Assembly (NCBI GenBank): GCA_019235415.1
Contig: JAFAKN010000440.1
Location: 1 to 40,554, forward strand
Length of the DNA stretch: 40,554 bases
DNA from: Alphaproteobacteria bacterium
Lineage (GTDB): Bacteria; Pseudomonadota; Alphaproteobacteria; Reyranellales; Reyranellaceae
Reading direction: 5' to 3'
Shown one piece after another: positions 6,730 to 14,816 of this stretch (positions are counted from its first letter, which is position 1; each line of letters starts with the position of its first letter). Below the pieces are notes generated by a model. The model did no database searches and was not told the origin of the DNA. It saw nothing but the letters and a program-made list of their open reading frames with translations. Both the position numbers and the translations under genes were made by a program.

Positions 6730-7722
6730 TCAACCGACGCGCACCGCCATCTTGCCGCGGTTCCTACCTTCGAACAGGCCGATCAGCGCCTCCGGCGCCT
6801 TCTCCAGCCCATCGACCATGTCGACGATCGCCTTGAGGCGCCCCTCGTCGACCCAGCGCTTCAGGCGCCGCTCCGCTTCGGCGCGCTGGTCATAAAAGTC
6901 CATCACGATGAAGCCTTCCATCCTGAGCCGCTTGGTGACGACGAGACCCGGCACCGCCATCGGCCCGGGCGCCGGCCTCTCGACGTCGTATTGCGAGACG
7001 TTGCCGCAGCAGACGATGCGGCCGCGCAGGTTCATCAACGACAGCGCCGCCTCCAGCACCGGCCCGCCGGTGTTGTCGAAATAGACATCGACCCCGCCGG
7101 GGCAGGCAGCGGCGATGGCGCGGCGCAGGCCGGCCGCCTTGTAGTCGACGGCGGCATCGAAGCCCAGCTCGCGCGCCAGCCAGTCGCACTTGTCCTGGCC
7201 GCCCGCGGTGCCGACGACGCGGCAGCCCGCGAGCCTGGCGATCTGGCCCACCATGCTGCCGACCGCACCGGCCGCGGCGGAGACCAGCACGGTGTCGCCC
7301 GGCTTGGGCTGGCCGACCTCGAGCAGGCCGAAATAGGCGGTGAGCCCGGTGACGCTGAGCGGGCCGATCAGCAGCTCGAGCGGCGCGGCGATCGTGCGCT
7401 GGGTGAGGCGCGCGGCGGGCAGCGCGGCATAGTCCTGCCAGCCCCAGTCGCCTTCGACGATGTCGCCCGGCGTCAAGCCAGCACTCTTCGACTCGACGAC
7501 TTCGCCGATTGCGAAGCCGCTCATGACCTGGCCGGGCTCGAGCGCATCGCGATAGGTCTTGCCCATCATCCAGGCCCGATTGGCCGGATCGAGCGACAGC
7601 ATGCGCGTACGCACCAGCACCTCGCCGTCGCGCGGCTGTGGGATCGGCGCCTCGTGCCACTGGAAGGTCTCGGCCGCGAGCTTGCCGCGCGGCGGGTTGG
7701 CGTAGAGCCACTGGCGGTTCAC
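6730..7722 (-). CDS. NADP-dependent MDR oxidoreductase (zinc-free)
   Basis: A 330-residue medium-chain reductase of the leukotriene B4 12-hydroxydehydrogenase/CurA type. The N-terminal domain carries LSLDPANRAWM and GDIVEG. The Rossmann turn is AAAGAVGSMVGQIA, followed by GTAGGQDKCDWL, and DVYFDNTGG marks the NADP-binding half. No catalytic or structural zinc cysteine set is present. Such enzymes reduce activated double bonds of enones. The GTG start (complement of 7720-7722) lies 4 bases after the stop of the crotonase gene, indicating one transcript and coupled translation. Confidence 0.9.
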   Translation of the reverse strand: MNRQWLYANPPRGKLAAETFQWHEAPIPQPRDGEVLVRTRMLSLDPANRAWMMGKTYRDALEPGQVMSGFAIGEVVESKSAGLTPGDIVEGDWGWQDYAALPAARLTQRTIAAPLELLIGPLSVTGLTAYFGLLEVGQPKPGDTVLVSAAAGAVGSMVGQIARLAGCRVVGTAGGQDKCDWLARELGFDAAVDYKAAGLRRAIAAACPGGVDVYFDNTGGPVLEAALSLMNLRGRIVCCGNVSQYDVERPAPGPMAVPGLVVTKRLRMEGFIVMDFYDQRAEAERRLKRWVDEGRLKAIVDMVDGLEKAPEALIGLFEGRNRGKMAVRVG

Positions 7723-7726
7723 GGCG

Positions 7727-8530
7727 TCAATCCCGGAAATTGGCGGCGCGCTTCTGAAGGTTGGCCGCGACCGCCTCGAGCTGGTTGGGCGCGCCTATAA
7801 GCTTCTGCTGCTCGACCGATTCGGCCATCAGGCCGCTCGCGGCATCGGACGCGACCGCGAGGTTCAGCAGGCGCTTGGCGGCGCGGACGGCGTCGGGACT
7901 CTTGGCCGCGATCCCGCGGGCGGTCTCGAGCGCGGCGACGCGCGGATCGTCGACCACGCGGGTGACGAAGCCCAGTTGCTGCGCCTCCTTGGCGTCGAAG
8001 ATCCGGCCGGTGAAGGTGAGCTCGCGCACCACGTCCTCGCGGGCGAGATGGCGCATCAGCTGGGTGCCGGCGAGATCCGGCACCAATCCCCATTTGATCT
8101 CCATGACCGAGAAGCGCGCATCGGGCGCGGCGTAGCGGATGTCGGCGCCGAGCGCGATCTGGAAGCCGCCGCCGAACGCTACGCCATGCACTGCCGCGAC
8201 CACCGGCACCGGCAGCGTGCGCCACAGCCAGGCGCATTGCTGCGGGCGGTTGGCGATGCCGTGCGTGCGCTTGGTGAGATCGCGCACGCCGGGCACCGCG
8301 TCGCCCTCAGCCTTCATGGCGGCGAAGCTCGCCATGTCGAGGCCGGCGCAGAACGCCCTGCCCTCGCCCGACAGCACGACGGCGCGCAGGCCCTTCATGC
8401 TCGCGAGCATATCGCCGGCCTCGATGATGCCCTCGAACATCGCCGGGTCGAGGGCGTTCATCTTGTCGGCACGAATCAGGCGCACGTCGGCGACGCCGTC
8501 GGTAAGGTCGATCGAGACGCGGTCCTTCAT
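7727..8530 (-). CDS. Crotonase/enoyl-CoA hydratase family protein
   Basis: A 267-residue crotonase-fold protein. Oxyanion-hole segments are GEGRAFCAGLDM (55-66) and GVAFGGGFQIALGAD (116-130). Compared with rat mitochondrial hydratase, the first catalytic glutamate is replaced by Gln124, while Glu144 in SVMEIKWGLVPD matches the second; Asp152 is also conserved. This pattern is common in the 'crotonase/enoyl-CoA hydratase' subgroup of unknown substrate. GGAGG precedes the ATG (complement of 8528-8530), and ATGA overlaps the stop of the small antitoxin-like gene. With the downstream MDR reductase it could act on a CoA-linked enone, which is inference. Confidence 0.9.
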   Translation of the reverse strand: MKDRVSIDLTDGVADVRLIRADKMNALDPAMFEGIIEAGDMLASMKGLRAVVLSGEGRAFCAGLDMASFAAMKAEGDAVPGVRDLTKRTHGIANRPQQCAWLWRTLPVPVVAAVHGVAFGGGFQIALGADIRYAAPDARFSVMEIKWGLVPDLAGTQLMRHLAREDVVRELTFTGRIFDAKEAQQLGFVTRVVDDPRVAALETARGIAAKSPDAVRAAKRLLNLAVASDAASGLMAESVEQQKLIGAPNQLEAVAANLQKRAANFRD

Positions 8531-8733
8531 GTGTCGTCCTCCGATTTCAGCCATTGCCGCAGGCGGCGTTTCACCTCTTCGCGCGGCACCGGCCCCTGCT
8601 CGGTCGATCGGGGCCACATCAGGACGGCGATGCCGCGCTGCACGTCGGCGAAGGTGCAGTCGTCGGGCAGGCGATCGAGCAACGCCCGCACCGCAGCCTT
8701 CACGTCCACTTTGCTCTGCTTGTCCTTGCTCAT
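8527..8733 (-). CDS. Small antitoxin-like (addiction-module component) protein
   Basis: A 68-residue protein. LLDRLPDDCTFADVQRGI followed by VPREEVKRRLRQWL resembles the antitoxin-like family in which a 'LPDDCTxEDVxYxLYV' segment precedes a 'HEEVxxRLxxWL' tail, usually paired with a RelE/ParE toxin. No toxin gene is next to it. Its stop overlaps the crotonase start by 4 bp (ATGA), and it lies 38 bp downstream of the TauE gene. A GGGG-type site from the tandem repeat precedes the start. It could be a relic or a repurposed regulator. Family assignment is from memory of the motif only. Confidence 0.55.
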   Translation of the reverse strand: MSKDKQSKVDVKAAVRALLDRLPDDCTFADVQRGIAVLMWPRSTEQGPVPREEVKRRLRQWLKSEDDT

Positions 8734-8740
8734 CGGCCCC

Positions 8741-8779
8741 TGTTCATCGACCTCTGTTCATCGACCCCTGTTCATCGAC
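8741..8779. repeat. 14-bp tandem repeat over a ribosome binding region
   Basis: TGTTCATCGACCTC (8741-8754), TGTTCATCGACCCC (8755-8768) and TGTTCATCGAC (8769-8779) are tandem copies. Read on the minus strand, each unit contains GATGAACAG followed by AGGG or AGAG, so each carries a stop/start-like GATGA and a Shine-Dalgarno-like run. The array spans the gap between the TauE stop (8772-8774) and the start of the small antitoxin-like gene. Confidence 0.85.
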
Positions 8780-9527
8780 TGGCCATCAACCAGACGCCCT
8801 GCCCGACATACACCAGTCCCAGCCCCAGGATCACCCGCCGCGTCCAGTAGTAGAACTGCCGGTCCGACAGGCGATCGAGCACGCCGCGCGACAGGGTGGT
8901 GCCAAGCACCGCGAAAATCGCGGCATAGCCCATCACCAGCCACTGCTCGAGATCGCGGCCGCCCGGGCTGCTGACCATGGCGCCGAAATACGCGATCTTG
9001 GTCAAGTGGCCCAGCACCTGGGCGGCCGACTTGGTCGCGACGTTGACCTGCCGCGGCATGCCGGTGCGCACATAGAAGATGTCGAGCAGGGGTCCAGTAA
9101 TGCCGGCCACCAGTTGCATGGCGCCGCCGATCGCCCCGGCAAGAAAGGCCTGCCCGGCGCGTTCCACGTCGGGCGCGATGCTCTTGGGCACGCTCAAGGC
9201 AATGAACGGCGTCAGTCCGATCATCAGCAGGACCAGCGCCTTGTCGGGCACGAAGGCGAAGAACGAGAAGACGAGCAGCGACGCTACCGAGCCGATCCCG
9301 AACTCGAGCACGACGCGCCAACGGATGTGCTGGCGCCACAGCCAGGCGCGCCAGCCGTTGGCCGCGATCTGGATCACACCATGGAACACCATGGCGACCG
9401 GCACCGGCAGCATCAGCAGCAGGAAGCCGATCAGCATCATGCCGCCTGCCATGCCGAAGATGCCTGAAATGAACGAGGTCGCGACGGCGACGAAGGCGAG
9501 CGCCACGAGGACGGGAAGCGAGAACAT
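8772..9527 (-). CDS. TauE/SafE family membrane exporter
   Basis: A 251-residue inner-membrane protein with about seven or eight membrane segments. The family signature SGIFGMAGGMML lies near residues 20-31, and the second repeat has ATKSAAQVLGHLTK. TauE/SafE proteins are proposed to export sulfite, sulfoacetate or other organic anions; the substrate here cannot be deduced. The N-terminus MFSLPVLVALAFVAVATSF is a membrane segment. It is divergent from the amidase gene with a 59-bp gap and is the first gene of the minus-strand run that ends at the GST. Confidence 0.88.
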   Translation of the reverse strand: MFSLPVLVALAFVAVATSFISGIFGMAGGMMLIGFLLLMLPVPVAMVFHGVIQIAANGWRAWLWRQHIRWRVVLEFGIGSVASLLVFSFFAFVPDKALVLLMIGLTPFIALSVPKSIAPDVERAGQAFLAGAIGGAMQLVAGITGPLLDIFYVRTGMPRQVNVATKSAAQVLGHLTKIAYFGAMVSSPGGRDLEQWLVMGYAAIFAVLGTTLSRGVLDRLSDRQFYYWTRRVILGLGLVYVGQGVWLMASR

Positions 9528-9586
9528 GCCGGCTGCGGGCCTAGCTCAGGTGGCCGAGCGTGTCGAGGATCGCCTATGGTCCTCGA

Positions 9587-11020
9587 ATGTCCGATAGCGA
9601 TCTTCTGTTCATGCCGGCCGTCAAGGCGGCGGCTCTCATCCGCAGGCGCAAGCTCTCCTCTATCGATTATGTCGATAGGGTGCTGGACGCCATCGAACGC
9701 CTGCAGCCCAGGCTCAATTGCTTTCGCGTCGTGATGGCGGAGGAGGCAAGGCTCGAGGCAAAACGCGCCGACGAAGCGGTGGCGCGGAAGGAGAACCTTG
9801 GGCCCCTGCACGGCGTGCCGGTGAGCATCAAGGACCTCGTCGACGTAAAGGGCGCGCCGACGCGGCACGGCTCGGCGATCTTCGCGGACAATGCACCCGC
9901 GGCCGGCGACGATGTGCTGGTGCGGCGTCTGCGCGCCGCCGGCGCCATCGTCATCGGCAAGACGACGACGCCGGAGTTCGGCGTGAAAGGCCTGACCGAC
10001 GGTCCGTCCTTCGGTATCACGCGCAATCCGTGGAACCACTTGCGCACGCCGGGCGGCTCGAGCGGCGGAGGTGCCGCCGCTGTTGCGGCGGGCCTGGGCC
10101 CATTGGCGCTCGGCACAGACGGTGCGGGCTCGATCCGCGGTCCGGCCTCGTGCTCGGGCCTGGTCGGGCTGAAGCCGACCCTGGGCGCGGTGCCCGCCGA
10201 CACCGCGCGCGATGGCTTCGGCAACAACGTCTATGCCGGGCCGCTTGCGCGCACCATCACCGATGCGGCGGTCATGCATTCGGTGCTGACCGGTCCCAGC
10301 GACAAGGACCCCTGGTCGCTCGCGTCGGGCGGGCAGCAACCGCTGTCGCCCAAGCTCGCCGGCGAGGATCTGTCCGCCGTGCGCATCGGCTACGTCGAGC
10401 GCACCGCCAATCCGCGCATCGCCGGCGACGTGCGCGTCAACACGCGAGCCGCGCTGGCGGCCTGGCAGGACATGGGAGCCAACGTCGAGGAGGTGAGCGA
10501 AGGGATCGACTGGATCGAGCACGAGGGCCGCGTCCTCTACCAGGCGAACTTCGCGGTGTTCTGCGCGCAGTACCTGCCCAAGTGGCAGAACCAAATGGAT
10601 CCCGTGACCTTGGCCTTCATGGAGCGCGGGGCAAAGTTTACCCTGGCCGATTTCCGCAACGCGCAGTTCGCCCGCAGCGGCCTGTTCCGCCGTATCCAAG
10701 GGCTGTTCGAGCGCTACGACTTCCTGATCACGCCCACGAATTCGCGCACCGCGCTCGACGTCACGCACGACGCGGCCAACGACGAGGTCGTGGTCGACGG
10801 CGTGAAATGCGGCATCACGCGCCAGGGATGGACGTCGTACCAGTACCCGTTCAACCTCACCGGCCATCCCGCCCTCGCCGTCCCGTCGGGCTTCGGCAGC
10901 GACGGCCTGCCGACCTCGGTGCAGATCGTCGGCAAATGGGGCGCCGAGACCGACGTGCTGCGACTCGGCGCGCTGCTGGAAGCGGCACGGCCGTGGGCGC
11001 AGCATCGACCGCCGGCTTGA
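9587..11020 (+). CDS. Amidase (amidase-signature family)
   Basis: A 477-residue amidase-signature enzyme that hydrolyses an unidentified amide. The Ser-cisSer-Lys triad is visible: Lys82 in SIKDLVDVKG, the cis-serine Ser158 in GGSSGGG and the nucleophile Ser182 in GTDGAGSIRG. The usual GKTTTPEFG and GLKPTLGAVP stretches are present, and the length is normal. No signal peptide, so cytoplasmic. I chose the ATG at 9587; a GTG at 9560 is in frame but adds residues without homology. Ribosome binding is weak at both. The downstream Bug-type receptor gene could supply a transport substrate. Confidence 0.92.
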   Translation: MSDSDLLFMPAVKAAALIRRRKLSSIDYVDRVLDAIERLQPRLNCFRVVMAEEARLEAKRADEAVARKENLGPLHGVPVSIKDLVDVKGAPTRHGSAIFADNAPAAGDDVLVRRLRAAGAIVIGKTTTPEFGVKGLTDGPSFGITRNPWNHLRTPGGSSGGGAAAVAAGLGPLALGTDGAGSIRGPASCSGLVGLKPTLGAVPADTARDGFGNNVYAGPLARTITDAAVMHSVLTGPSDKDPWSLASGGQQPLSPKLAGEDLSAVRIGYVERTANPRIAGDVRVNTRAALAAWQDMGANVEEVSEGIDWIEHEGRVLYQANFAVFCAQYLPKWQNQMDPVTLAFMERGAKFTLADFRNAQFARSGLFRRIQGLFERYDFLITPTNSRTALDVTHDAANDEVVVDGVKCGITRQGWTSYQYPFNLTGHPALAVPSGFGSDGLPTSVQIVGKWGAETDVLRLGALLEAARPWAQHRPPA

Positions 11021-11055
11021 TCGCAGGGCCGGAAGGCGCATGCCGCCGGCGAGAT

Positions 11056-11181
11056 CTGAAAAAGTTCGATCGCTTCCTCAGCGATCCGGAAATGATGTAC
11101 GCCGGCACTCGGATGGGCAGCCCGCCGATCCGCGATGCAAAGCAGCGTGCCGACCTGTTGTGCGTTCTAGCAGGCCAATAG
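11056..11181 (+). pseudogene. 3' remnant of a cytochrome c gene
   Basis: An open stretch without a start encodes LKKFDRFLSDPEMM, then YAGTRMGSPPI, then DAKQRADLLCVLAGQ and a stop (TAG 11179-11181). This is the characteristic C-terminus of class I cytochromes c: a 'L..FL.DP...PGT.M' loop whose methionine is the sixth haem ligand (here in GTRMG), then the 'R.DLI.YL' helix. No CxxCH haem-binding motif is found upstream, where the amidase gene ends at 11020. The fragment is thus the last 41 residues of a lost gene. Confidence 0.65.
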
Positions 11182-11212
11182 GGTAGGTTCCGCGCACATC
11201 GAGGAGGAAGCA

Positions 11213-12199
11213 ATGCGTTCGTTGATGGCGGCACTCGGCGTGCTCATCATGCTTGCCGCCGCGGAGCCGGCGCGCGCCGAATATCCGGACAAGCCGATCC
11301 GCATCATGGCGCCGTACGCGCCAGGCGGCAACATCGACGTCACGGCCCGTATCGTCGACGACAAGCTCAAGGACGTGCTGGGCGTGAGCGTGCTGGTCGA
11401 GAACAAGGCCGGCGCCAGCGGCATGATCGGCAGCGACGCCGTCGCGCGGTCGGCACCCGACGGCTACACGCTGCTGGTGTCGGCCAACTCGCTGGTCGAC
11501 ATCCCGGTGATCTACGGCAACGCACCCTACGACTGGCGGACCGCCTTCCAGCCGATCAGCCACATCCAGGCGGTGCCCGGCGTGATCGCCGTGACGCCAA
11601 GCTCGCCGATCAAGACGCTGGCCGACTTGATCCGCATCGGCCGCGAGACGCCAGGCAAGATCTCGGTCGCCGATTCGGGAGTCGGCACCACCAACCACAT
11701 CATCATCGAGCTTCTGAGCGACGCCACCGGTGCGAAGTATACGCTGGTCCACTACAAGGGCAGCGGCGCGGCGGCGATCGACGTCATCGCCGGCCAGGTG
11801 CCGGTGCAGGTCGACCAACTGGCCAGCGCCATCGGCCACATCAAGGCCGGCAAGCTCAGGCCGCTTGCGGTGTCGTCGGACAAGCGGGTGCCGCAACTGC
11901 CGGACGTGCCGACCGTCAAGGAGTCGGGCGTCGAGGAATCCGGCGTCAAGGAGCTCGCCCGGTTCACCTACAGCACCTACACAGGCCTATTCGGTCCTGC
12001 ACACATGCCGCCGGAAGTTGTGGCCAAGCTCAACGCCGCCATGGTGAAGGTGCTGACCGACCCGGCGACCGCGAAACGCTTCGCCGACCTCACCGCTCAA
12101 GCCAAGCCCAGCACACCACAGGAGCTCGCCACCATGCTCGACGACGAGGACCGTACCGTCGTGCCTTTGCTGAAGAAGCTCGGCGTCAAGGCGGAGTAG
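11213..12199 (+). CDS. Bug-family tripartite tricarboxylate transporter receptor (TctC-like)
   Basis: A 328-residue periplasmic binding protein. A Sec signal peptide (residues 1-23, ending PARA) precedes YPDKPIRIMAPYAPGGNIDVTAR, the hallmark start of Bug/TctC receptors. GASGMIGSDAVARSAPDGYTLL and KISVADSGVGTTNHI are further family motifs. Bug proteins bind carboxylates and feed TctAB; no TctA or TctB gene is in the window, as is common for the expanded Bug families of soil bacteria. GAGGAGGAAG precedes the ATG. A 15-bp unit is repeated three times at 11915-11959, giving VKESG-VEESG-VKELA in a surface loop region. Confidence 0.92.
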   Translation: MRSLMAALGVLIMLAAAEPARAEYPDKPIRIMAPYAPGGNIDVTARIVDDKLKDVLGVSVLVENKAGASGMIGSDAVARSAPDGYTLLVSANSLVDIPVIYGNAPYDWRTAFQPISHIQAVPGVIAVTPSSPIKTLADLIRIGRETPGKISVADSGVGTTNHIIIELLSDATGAKYTLVHYKGSGAAAIDVIAGQVPVQVDQLASAIGHIKAGKLRPLAVSSDKRVPQLPDVPTVKESGVEESGVKELARFTYSTYTGLFGPAHMPPEVVAKLNAAMVKVLTDPATAKRFADLTAQAKPSTPQELATMLDDEDRTVVPLLKKLGVKAE

Positions 12200-12207
12200 T
12201 ACCGACC

Positions 12208-12567
12208 ATGACCCTGTTGCCCCCCAACATCGCCCCGATCGTCCTGCTGCTCTGCTCCAACATCTTCATGACCTTCGCCTGGTATGGGCATCTCAAGTAC
12301 ACCGACCGGCCGCTATGGCTGGTCGTGATCGCGAGCTGGGGCATCGCCTTCATCGAGTACTGCTTCGCCGTGCCGGCCAACCGCTGGGGGCACGCGGTCT
12401 ATTCGGCGGCGGAGCTCAAGACCATGCAGGAGGTCATCACCCTCACGGTCTTCGCCTTCTTCTCGGTGCTCTATCTCGGCGAGCGCATCACGCTCAACCA
12501 CCTGGTCGGCTTCGCCTTCATCTGCGTCGGCGCCTTCTTCGTATTCAAGGGGCCGCTGCCGTCCTGA
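12208..12567 (+). CDS. DUF486 (DMT-like) membrane protein
   Basis: A 119-residue inner-membrane protein with four predicted membrane segments. IFMTFAWYGHLKY, the central SWGIAFIEYCFAVPANRWG and LKTMQEVITLTVF are the DUF486 signatures; the family is a half-size relative of DMT transporters and may dimerise. Function is unknown. It starts 8 bases after the stop of the Bug receptor gene, so the two are probably co-transcribed and may be linked in solute handling. Confidence 0.85.
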   Translation: MTLLPPNIAPIVLLLCSNIFMTFAWYGHLKYTDRPLWLVVIASWGIAFIEYCFAVPANRWGHAVYSAAELKTMQEVITLTVFAFFSVLYLGERITLNHLVGFAFICVGAFFVFKGPLPS

Positions 12568-12645
12568 TGGTGCCCGCGATGCTGTCAGTGGGGGCGGGAT
12601 GAAAGCACGTCATCGTGCGTATGCTTTTCCGTTTGGGGGAGACGG

Positions 12646-12930
12646 ATGGCATCAGCCGGGACAAGTCGGTGGCGCGAGCGCGCCGCGGGCCAGCCGGTCA
12701 TGGCGTTCGATGGCTACAACGGCGGCGATCCGGTGATCGACCTCGAGGCCTTCGCGCGGCTGACCGAGCGTGGCGAGGTGAGGTTCGTGATCCTGTCGAA
12801 CACCCGCAAGCAGCGCGACTTCGATCGCTGGGTGAGAACGCACGGCGTCGCCGTCGACCCGAGCCACTGGCGCTCCCTGCCAACCGAGCCACGGCGCGCC
12901 ATCACGCTCTACGACTTGAAGCCGGTGTAG
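12646..12930 (+). pseudogene. Detached C-terminal piece of a GT39/ArnT-type glycosyltransferase
   Basis: The 94-codon frame has a good ribosome binding site (GGGGGAGACGG). After about 15 low-similarity residues it encodes GQPVMAFDGYNGGDPVIDL, then GEVRFVILSN, DRWVRTHG and LYDLKPV. This matches, from memory, the soluble C-terminal domain of membrane glycosyltransferases of the dolichyl-phosphate-mannose/ArnT type, where 'GxPVMAxGGFxGxDPI' and 'WVxxHGxxVxxxxW' occur after ten or more membrane helices. No membrane segment is encoded here. I infer a remnant whose first about 400 codons are lost; independent function of the domain is possible but not supported. Confidence 0.5.
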
Positions 12931-12938
12931 ACCAGCCC

Positions 12939-14816
12939 TCAGCCGGCGCCCAGCGCGCGGGCGACCTGGTTGGTGATCAGGGCCGCGGCGTAGGCCAGCG
13001 CCAGCATGTAGGCGAAGGTCACCCACATCCATTTCCAGCCGCCGGTTTCGCGGCGGATGACGGCGAGCGTCGAGGCGCATTGCGGGGCGAACACGTACCA
13101 GGCGAGCAACGCCAGGGCCGTGGCCAGGCTCCATTGGCCGGCGATCGCCTGGCCGATCTTGTCCGCAGCCCCTTCGCCGCCGTCGATGGCGTAGATGGTG
13201 CCGAGCGCACCGACGGCGACCTCGCGCGCCGCCATGCCGGGGATCAGCGCCACGTTGATCTGCCAGTTGAAGCCCAACGGCGCGGTGATGGGCTGCAGAA
13301 GCGAGCCCAGCATGGCGGCAAGGCTATAGGAGATGGCGGGACCGGTGGCGCCGGCCGGCGGCTGCGGGAAGGAGGCGAGGAACCAGATCAGCACCATCAT
13401 CGAGGCGATGGTGGTGCCGGCGCGCTTCAGGAACATGGTGGCGCGCGTCCACAGGCCGATCGCGAGGCTCTTGAGCCGCGGCAGCTTGTAGTCGGGCAGC
13501 TCCAGCATGAAGGGCTCGCCCGGTGCATCGCGCCAGATCAGGCGCTTGACGACGAACGACACGCCGAGCGCGCCCAGGATGCCCGTGGCGTAGAGCCCGA
13601 ACATCACCAGGCCCTGCAGGCCGACGAAGCCCCACACGTCGCTGTCGGGAATGAAGGCGCCGATGATCAGCGTGTAGACCGGAATGCGCGCCGAGCAGGT
13701 CATGAGCGGTGCCACGAGGATGGTGGTCAGCCGGTCGCGCCGGTTGTCGATCACGCGCGTCGACATGATGCCGGGAATGGCGCAGGCGAACGACGACAGC
13801 AGCGGGATGAAGGCGCGCCCGTGCAGGCCGGCGCCGCCCATGATGCGGTCCATGAGGAAGGCGGCCCGCGCCATGTAGCCCAGGTCTTCGAGCACCAGGA
13901 TGAAGAAGAACAGGATGACGATCTGCGGCAGGAACACCACGACACTGCCGACGCCGGAAATCAGCCCGTCCTTGAGGAAGCTCTTAAGCAGGTCCGGCAA
14001 GGGCTGGGCTTGCACGGCCGTGCCCAGCCACGCGAACCCGTCCTGAATCGTATCCATCAGCGGGCGCGCCCAGGCGAACACGGCCTGGAACATCACGAAC
14101 AGGATGGCGAGCAGGATGACGATCCCGGCGACCGGATGCAGCAACACCGCGTCCGCCGCCGCCGTGCCGCGGTCGCGTTGACCGGAGCTTCTTACGGTGG
14201 CCCTCAGGATGCGATCGGCCTCGCGCTGGCTGCCGCGCAACTCGCCGGCATCGGGCGCGCGCCACTGCAGCTGTCCCGCAGCCGGCAGCTTGGCGAGCAT
14301 ACGGTCGATCTCGCCCAGCAGCGCGCCGGTACCGCCGCGGCGGACCGCGACTGATTCCACGACGGGAATGCCGAGCTCCCGTGACAGCCGATCGGTATCG
14401 ATCTCGATGCGGCGCCGGCGGGCGATGTCCATCATGTTGAGAGACAATACGACCGGCCGGCCCACGCGCTTCAGTTCCAGCACCAGGCGCAGCGCCAGCC
14501 GCAAGTTCGAGGAATCGCCGACACAGACGATCAGGTCCGGCGCAAGCTCGCCGGACAGCTTCCCGAGCACGACGTCGCGGGTGATCTCCTCGTCCGGCGA
14601 GCGGGCGCGCAGCGAGTACGTGCCCGGCAAATCGACGACCCGGATCGCACGTCCGGCCGGTGTCAGCAGGCGGCCGACCTTCTTTTCGACGGTGACGCCC
14701 GGATAGTTCGCGACCTTCTGGCGACCGCCGGTCAGGGCATTGTACAGCGCCGTCTTGCCGCAGTTGGGATTGCCGACCAGCGCCACGACCGGCGCCAGCT
14801 CCGTTGCCACGTTCAT
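12939..14816 (-). CDS. feoB: Ferrous iron transport protein B
   Basis: A 625-residue inner-membrane Fe(II) transporter. The N-terminal G domain has G1 GNPNCGKT (15-22), switch I NYPGVT (38-43), G3 DLPG (62-65) and G4 NMMD (127-130). A helical domain follows, then the membrane core with two Gate repeats, including FACAIPGIMSTR and CSARIPVYTLI, whose cysteines are conserved in the translocation path. It is shorter than E. coli FeoB (773) because the C-terminal extension is small, which is common. Its ATG overlaps the feoA stop by 4 bp (ATGA), so the two are translated together. No FeoC is visible. Confidence 0.97.
   Translation of the reverse strand: MNVATELAPVVALVGNPNCGKTALYNALTGGRQKVANYPGVTVEKKVGRLLTPAGRAIRVVDLPGTYSLRARSPDEEITRDVVLGKLSGELAPDLIVCVGDSSNLRLALRLVLELKRVGRPVVLSLNMMDIARRRRIEIDTDRLSRELGIPVVESVAVRRGGTGALLGEIDRMLAKLPAAGQLQWRAPDAGELRGSQREADRILRATVRSSGQRDRGTAAADAVLLHPVAGIVILLAILFVMFQAVFAWARPLMDTIQDGFAWLGTAVQAQPLPDLLKSFLKDGLISGVGSVVVFLPQIVILFFFILVLEDLGYMARAAFLMDRIMGGAGLHGRAFIPLLSSFACAIPGIMSTRVIDNRRDRLTTILVAPLMTCSARIPVYTLIIGAFIPDSDVWGFVGLQGLVMFGLYATGILGALGVSFVVKRLIWRDAPGEPFMLELPDYKLPRLKSLAIGLWTRATMFLKRAGTTIASMMVLIWFLASFPQPPAGATGPAISYSLAAMLGSLLQPITAPLGFNWQINVALIPGMAAREVAVGALGTIYAIDGGEGAADKIGQAIAGQWSLATALALLAWYVFAPQCASTLAVIRRETGGWKWMWVTFAYMLALAYAAALITNQVARALGAG

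Noticed and set aside
8741..8779. CRISPR-like repeats
   Set aside because: Units are 14 bp, directly adjacent and without spacers; no cas genes are in the window.
12615..14354. Long open frame antisense to feoB (579 codons)
   Set aside because: Composition is dominated by Arg/Gly/Ala/Gln with no recognisable domain, as expected from GC-rich codon shadows; feoB on the other strand has all family motifs.
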